Shown here piece after piece: positions 6,922 through 9,727 of a stretch of DNA of 9,727 nt. Numbering within the stretch: the stretch's first letter is position 1; every line of letters starts with the position of its first letter. The position numbers were made by a program, and so were the translations under genes. The DNA is from an uncultured Rikenellaceae bacterium. GTDB lineage: Bacteria > Bacteroidota > Bacteroidia > Bacteroidales > Rikenellaceae. The DNA is taken from NCBI GenBank assembly GCA_910588925.1, contig CAJURV010000067.1, positions 1-9,727 on the forward strand. Direction: 5' to 3'. A model generated the notes under the pieces. It saw nothing but the letters and a program-made list of their open reading frames with translations. It was not told the origin of the DNA and did not search any database.

Positions 6922-9024
6922 ATGAAAAAACTTCTCATAACCGTTGCGGCCTCATTGACGGCCATAGCCTCCACCGCTCAAAGCAACCTGCTCTCGGGCG
7001 TCACCTCCATGGGAGACGGAGAACACTACGCCGTAGTGGAGAACGGCGCTATAAAGCTCTACGACTACGCCACATCCACAATGCAGGAGACCGTATTCGA
7101 CGCCTCGGAGCACTCTCCGGCAATTCGTTTTACCAGCTATTTCTTCAGCCCCGACGAGAGCAAGATTATGCTAGTCACCGACATAGAGCCTATCTATCGC
7201 CACTCGTTCAAGGCGCAATATTACGTATTCGACCGTGTAGACGGCTCGTTGCGTCCGCTCTCGTCCAATGGTTCGCAACAGGTGGCTACATTCTCCCCCG
7301 ACGGCACCAAAGCGGCGTTCGTACGCGACAACGACCTTTACTGGGTAGACATGGCCGCCGATAAGTTCGTAGAGCACCGCATCACAGACGACGGCAGGTT
7401 CAACTACGTACTCAACGGCATCCCCGACTGGGTGTACGAGGAGGAGTACTCTTTCGCCAGAGCGTACGAATGGTCGCCCGCATCGGACTACATAGCCTAT
7501 ATGCGCACCGACGAGGAGAGGGTAAGGGAGTACAACATGAACATGTTCGACGGCAAGCTCTATCCGACAGTGTATAAATTCAAATATCCCAAAGCGGGTC
7601 AGATGAACTCCATAGTTACCGTACACGCCTACGACATAGCGTCCGGCAAAAGCGTAGAAATGGAGACGGGCGACTCCTCCGACCGTTACATCCCGCGCAT
7701 AATGTGGGCCGGTGACAAAATCGCCGTCGCCGACCTCAATCGTCTGCAGAACGATCTCGATCTATTGCTCTGCGACCCTGCCACCGGGGAAAGCCGCGTC
7801 ATATACCACGAAGAGGACGACCGTTATATCGACCGCATAGGCGACAATACATTCACGTTCCTCAGCGACGGCGACCGTTTCCTTGTATTCAACGAATCGA
7901 CAGGCTACAGGCACCTGCATCTCTACAGCAAAAGCAGAGGCTACATAGGTCCCGTCACATCGGGCGACTACGAGGTGACCGATCTTCTGGGGGTAGACGA
8001 CAAAAAAGGCGTGATCTACTACATGTCTACCGAGGCCTCGCCGCTCAAACGCGACCTCTACACCGTGAAGCTCAACGGCAAAGGCAAAAAACGCCTCACC
8101 GGCGGAGACGGTACCTACAGTATAGTGCCATCGAAAGGGTTCAACTACTACATATCGTATTTCAGCTCTGCCGACACCCCCACCGTAGTAACCCTATGCA
8201 AAGGAGACGGCAAGCCAGTACGCAGACTCTACGAGAACACCTCCCTCAAACAGGCCGCCGCCGAGGGACGCATACCTCTCAAAAAATTCTTCACTTTCGA
8301 GAACGAGACCGGCCTACAGCTCAACGGATATATGCTACTGCCGCAAGATTTCGACTCCACCAAGACATATCCCGTGCTCATGACCCAATACAGCGGCCCC
8401 GGCTCGCAACGCGTAGCCGACAAATGGGGCACCGACTGGGAGAGCGAGCTTACAGCCCACGGCTACATAGTGGCTTGCGTGGACGGCCGCGGCACCGGCT
8501 TCCGCGGCGAAGAGTTCCGCAAGTGTACTTACGGCAATCTGGGCCGTCTCGAGGTGGAAGACCAGATAGCAGCAGCCCGTTATCTCGGCTCGTTGCCTTA
8601 CGTAGACCCATCGCGCATAGGCATTTACGGGTGGAGCTTCGGCGGCTTCATGGCCCTCAACTGCATACTCAAGGGCAACGACGTCTTCAAGATGGCTATA
8701 GCCGTAGCACCCGTAACCAACTGGCGATATTACGACACTATATACACCGAGCTATACAACGGTCTGCCTCAGGACAACCCCGAGGGTTACGACCAGAACT
8801 CGCCCATCAACTTCGCCGACCGCCTGAAAGGCAAACTCCTGCTGGCACATGGCACCGGCGACGATAACGTTCACATACAGAACAGCTACCAGATGATCGA
8901 AGCCCTCACTGCAGCCGATAAACCATTCGACATGGCCATATACCCCGACCAGAACCACAGCATGGGCCGCGACCGCGTACACCTTATCGACAAGTGCATG
9001 CAATATGTCATAGACAATCTTTAA
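6922..9024 (+). CDS. dpp4: Secreted dipeptidyl peptidase IV (family S9B)
   Basis: This 700-residue serine exopeptidase removes Xaa-Pro or Xaa-Ala dipeptides from peptide N-termini. Residues 1-19 form a signal peptide (MKK, hydrophobic core, ending STA) with Gln20 as the likely new N-terminus, common among exported Bacteroidetes proteins, so it should act in the periplasm or outside the inner membrane. A beta-propeller domain (about 40-455) contains DWVYEEE (169-175), whose last two Glu residues bind the substrate amino group in DPP IV. The alpha/beta-hydrolase domain has Tyr490 in QYSGPGSQ (oxyanion hole), Ser572 in GWSFGG, Tyr604 and Tyr608, Asp647 in HGTGDDNVH and His679 in DQNHS. The catalytic triad and double-Glu motif are intact, which argues for DPP IV over other S9 peptidases. 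Length fits bacterial members. It probably serves peptide feeding. It follows nadC by 54 bases and may be co-transcribed. Confidence 0.95.
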   Translation: MKKLLITVAASLTAIASTAQSNLLSGVTSMGDGEHYAVVENGAIKLYDYATSTMQETVFDASEHSPAIRFTSYFFSPDESKIMLVTDIEPIYRHSFKAQYYVFDRVDGSLRPLSSNGSQQVATFSPDGTKAAFVRDNDLYWVDMAADKFVEHRITDDGRFNYVLNGIPDWVYEEEYSFARAYEWSPASDYIAYMRTDEERVREYNMNMFDGKLYPTVYKFKYPKAGQMNSIVTVHAYDIASGKSVEMETGDSSDRYIPRIMWAGDKIAVADLNRLQNDLDLLLCDPATGESRVIYHEEDDRYIDRIGDNTFTFLSDGDRFLVFNESTGYRHLHLYSKSRGYIGPVTSGDYEVTDLLGVDDKKGVIYYMSTEASPLKRDLYTVKLNGKGKKRLTGGDGTYSIVPSKGFNYYISYFSSADTPTVVTLCKGDGKPVRRLYENTSLKQAAAEGRIPLKKFFTFENETGLQLNGYMLLPQDFDSTKTYPVLMTQYSGPGSQRVADKWGTDWESELTAHGYIVACVDGRGTGFRGEEFRKCTYGNLGRLEVEDQIAAARYLGSLPYVDPSRIGIYGWSFGGFMALNCILKGNDVFKMAIAVAPVTNWRYYDTIYTELYNGLPQDNPEGYDQNSPINFADRLKGKLLLAHGTGDDNVHIQNSYQMIEALTAADKPFDMAIYPDQNHSMGRDRVHLIDKCMQYVIDNL

Positions 9025-9026
9025 AT

Positions 9027-9095
9027 ATACCGCTAAATGTCTGTCGCCCGTTATGGATTCCATATCCATAACGGGCGACAGACATTTAGCGGTAT
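9027..9095. terminator. Perfect 32-bp-arm hairpin after the peptidase gene
   Basis: Bases 9027-9058 are the exact reverse complement of 9064-9095, with a five-base TCCAT loop. The hairpin begins two bases after the peptidase stop codon. The right arm is followed by TTAAT and the minus-strand exit reads ATTTAAAG, so neither side has a strong T-tract. Position suggests a transcription terminator or a 3'-end stabiliser. An arm this long without a mismatch is unusual and could also be a dispersed palindromic repeat. Confidence 0.7.
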
Positions 9096-9120
9096 TTAAT
9101 GATCGTACGACATCGTGCAT

Positions 9121-9220
9121 GGGAGTAACTGTCGGTTTGACGAAACCTCCCCCGGCAGACCTTTCGCCAGTCAGACCTTTCGAGGGAGTTACTTTTTCGA
9201 GGGCTCAATCCCCTTTTTTT
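9121..9220 (+). terminator. Repeat-containing stem-loops ending in a seven-T run
   Basis: CTCCC (9147-9151) can pair with GGGAG (9184-9188). Inside that loop an 11-base direct repeat CAGACCTTTCG occurs at 9156-9166 and 9172-9182. GGGAGTAACT (9121-9130) recurs as GGGAGTTACT (9184-9193). A small AGGG/CCCT stem (9200-9203, 9211-9214) leads into seven Ts ending at 9220, which resembles a weak intrinsic terminator. It could back up the hairpin before it or end a short RNA. Confidence 0.4.
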
Positions 9221-9551
9221 GATATACGAAACATATAAATCAAAGTAGCAATTTATTGTACCCTTTGGAGTTTAGATAAGATTCATGCAGTAATTATAGT
9301 CTCCCCCAAAGGCCAAATACTTATGTTAGGTTGGCGAGACGATAATACTACAGAACACACTAAAGGTATGCGCATTAGCTAAAGCCACCTATGCGGCACG
9401 AGGTGCCGCTCCGCGATACCCGTCACGGATTAACCGAACAGAGGTTGGGGAAACCGCAGGCGATACGAGAAAAACACTGGAGCTTAACGATATGCGCATT
9501 AACCGCAAGTCGCAGGCTTGCTAGTCCATGTACACAACTAAAGGTCGCAGG
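9221..9551. other. Right gene-free region with hairpins and direct repeats
   Basis: No convincing gene is present; a 64-codon frame at 9391-9585 is Arg-rich and matches nothing I know. The first part is AT-rich. Later there are local stems: GCGGCAC-GAG-GTGCCGC (9393-9409, perfect), AACC (9432-9435) and AACC (9452-9455) competing for the same GGTT (9443-9446), and GCAAG/CTTGC (9505-9509, 9517-9521). Two motifs recur: TATGCGCATTA at 9367-9377 and 9491-9501, and ACTAAAGGT at 9359-9367 and 9537-9545. The density of stems suggests a structured RNA. I compared it from memory with tmRNA, RNase P RNA, SRP RNA and common riboswitches and saw no match. Confidence 0.4.
9359..9545. repeat. Pair of direct repeats bounding a hairpin cluster
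   Basis: ACTAAAGGT occurs at 9359-9367 and 9537-9545, each preceded by ACACA-type sequence (ACACACTAAAGGT against ACACAACTAAAGGT). The core of a second repeat, TATGCGCATTA, occurs at 9367-9377 and 9491-9501 and contains the palindrome ATGCGCAT. Copies are in the same orientation about 178 and 124 bases apart. They may be protein-binding sites, paired RNA elements or chance. Confidence 0.4.
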
Positions 9552-9637
9552 GCGCCGAACTTTTTCGGTAAGCCGAGCGCAATGAAACGAAGTTTCGATT
9601 GCCGAGGCGAGAAAAAGTGCGCGAAGCGAAGTTTTTT
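9552..9637 (+). terminator. Large stem-loop followed by six Ts
   Basis: GCGC and ACTTTTTC (9552-9555, 9559-9566) pair with GAAAAAGT and GCGC (9611-9618, 9619-9622). Inside, GCAATGAAAC (9579-9588) pairs with GTTTC and ATTGC (9592-9596, 9598-9602), with one bulged G and a GAA triloop. A six-T run at 9632-9637 lies about ten bases after the stem. This fits the terminator of a short plus-strand transcript, or an RNA domain. The distance of the T-run from the stem weakens the terminator reading. Confidence 0.45.
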
Positions 9638-9644
9638 AGACCTC

Positions 9645-9727
9645 AAAAATCGTCGATCGCGGTCGTGTGCCTCCGGAGCGTACTCGCCGTACGTGAGGAT
9701 GGCTCACGAACGGGATCGGCGATTTTT
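9645..9727. terminator. Long A/T-flanked inverted repeat at the window edge
   Basis: Arms 9645-9667 and 9705-9727 match at 20 of 23 positions; one of the three differences is a G-T wobble. The left arm starts with five As and the right arm ends with five Ts, the layout of a bidirectional intrinsic terminator. Within it, CCTC/GAGG (9670-9673, 9695-9698) and GCGTAC/GTACGT (9678-9683, 9689-9694) extend the stem around a CGGA bulge and a TCGCC loop. The window ends at the last T, so more of the element may lie beyond. Confidence 0.6.

Noticed and set aside
9360..9530. Possible tmRNA, because TATGCGCATTAGC loosely resembles a proteolysis-tag coding sequence.
   Set aside because: The tag frame does not read through correctly, and there is no tRNA-like acceptor end or TTCGA-type loop in the right place.
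9391..9585. Plus-strand 64-codon frame in the right region.
   Set aside because: Arg-rich with no family resemblance, and it overlaps several stem-loops.
1..9727. CRISPR array, tRNA or rRNA genes, insertion sequence, phage or defence genes.
   Set aside because: No regularly spaced repeats, no tRNA-like cloverleaf or GTTCGA-type loop, no transposase or integrase motifs, and all substantial genes are housekeeping or metabolic.

Overview
The window holds six ordinary chromosomal genes of a Bacteroidales-type bacterium, flanked on both sides by gene-free DNA. The assignment rests on four things: protein families with a Bacteroidetes flavour (a short ~350-residue IlvC with a GYGVQGPGQ nucleotide loop, and a secreted S9B dipeptidyl peptidase with Gln after the predicted signal-peptidase site), the lack of clear Shine-Dalgarno sequences, a TAnnTTTG-type -7 promoter element in front of nadC, and long hairpin terminators. 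Isoleucine is encoded mostly by ATA although the coding DNA is fairly GC-rich.

Minus strand, 5657 down to 564: ilvD, ilvB, ilvN, ilvC. Together these form the common part of valine and isoleucine synthesis. IlvB/IlvN (acetohydroxyacid synthase) makes 2-aceto-2-hydroxyacids, IlvC isomerises and reduces them, and IlvD dehydrates the diols to 2-oxoacids. ilvB and ilvN overlap by 11 bases. The operon ends at a good hairpin-plus-U-tract terminator (511-541). Two things differ from the layout I recall for Bacteroides: IlvN is short (one ACT domain), and a 150-base gap without an ORF stands between ilvN and ilvC where an acyl-ACP thioesterase gene would be expected.

Plus strand, 6010 to 9024: nadC (quinolinate phosphoribosyltransferase, NAD synthesis), then a secreted dipeptidyl peptidase IV 54 bases downstream. 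A 352-base AT-rich region separates ilvD from nadC and should carry both divergent promoters.

Flanks: 1-510 has no convincing gene but several GC-rich hairpins. 9025-9727 also has no convincing gene. It begins with a perfect 32-bp-arm hairpin two bases after the peptidase stop, continues through short direct repeats and hairpins, and ends in two large stem-loops, the last of which reaches the window edge. I found no CRISPR array, tRNA, rRNA, transposase or defence gene, and no clear new multi-gene system. The best candidates for something undescribed are the structured non-coding segment at the right end and the apparent ilvN-ilvC remodelling.
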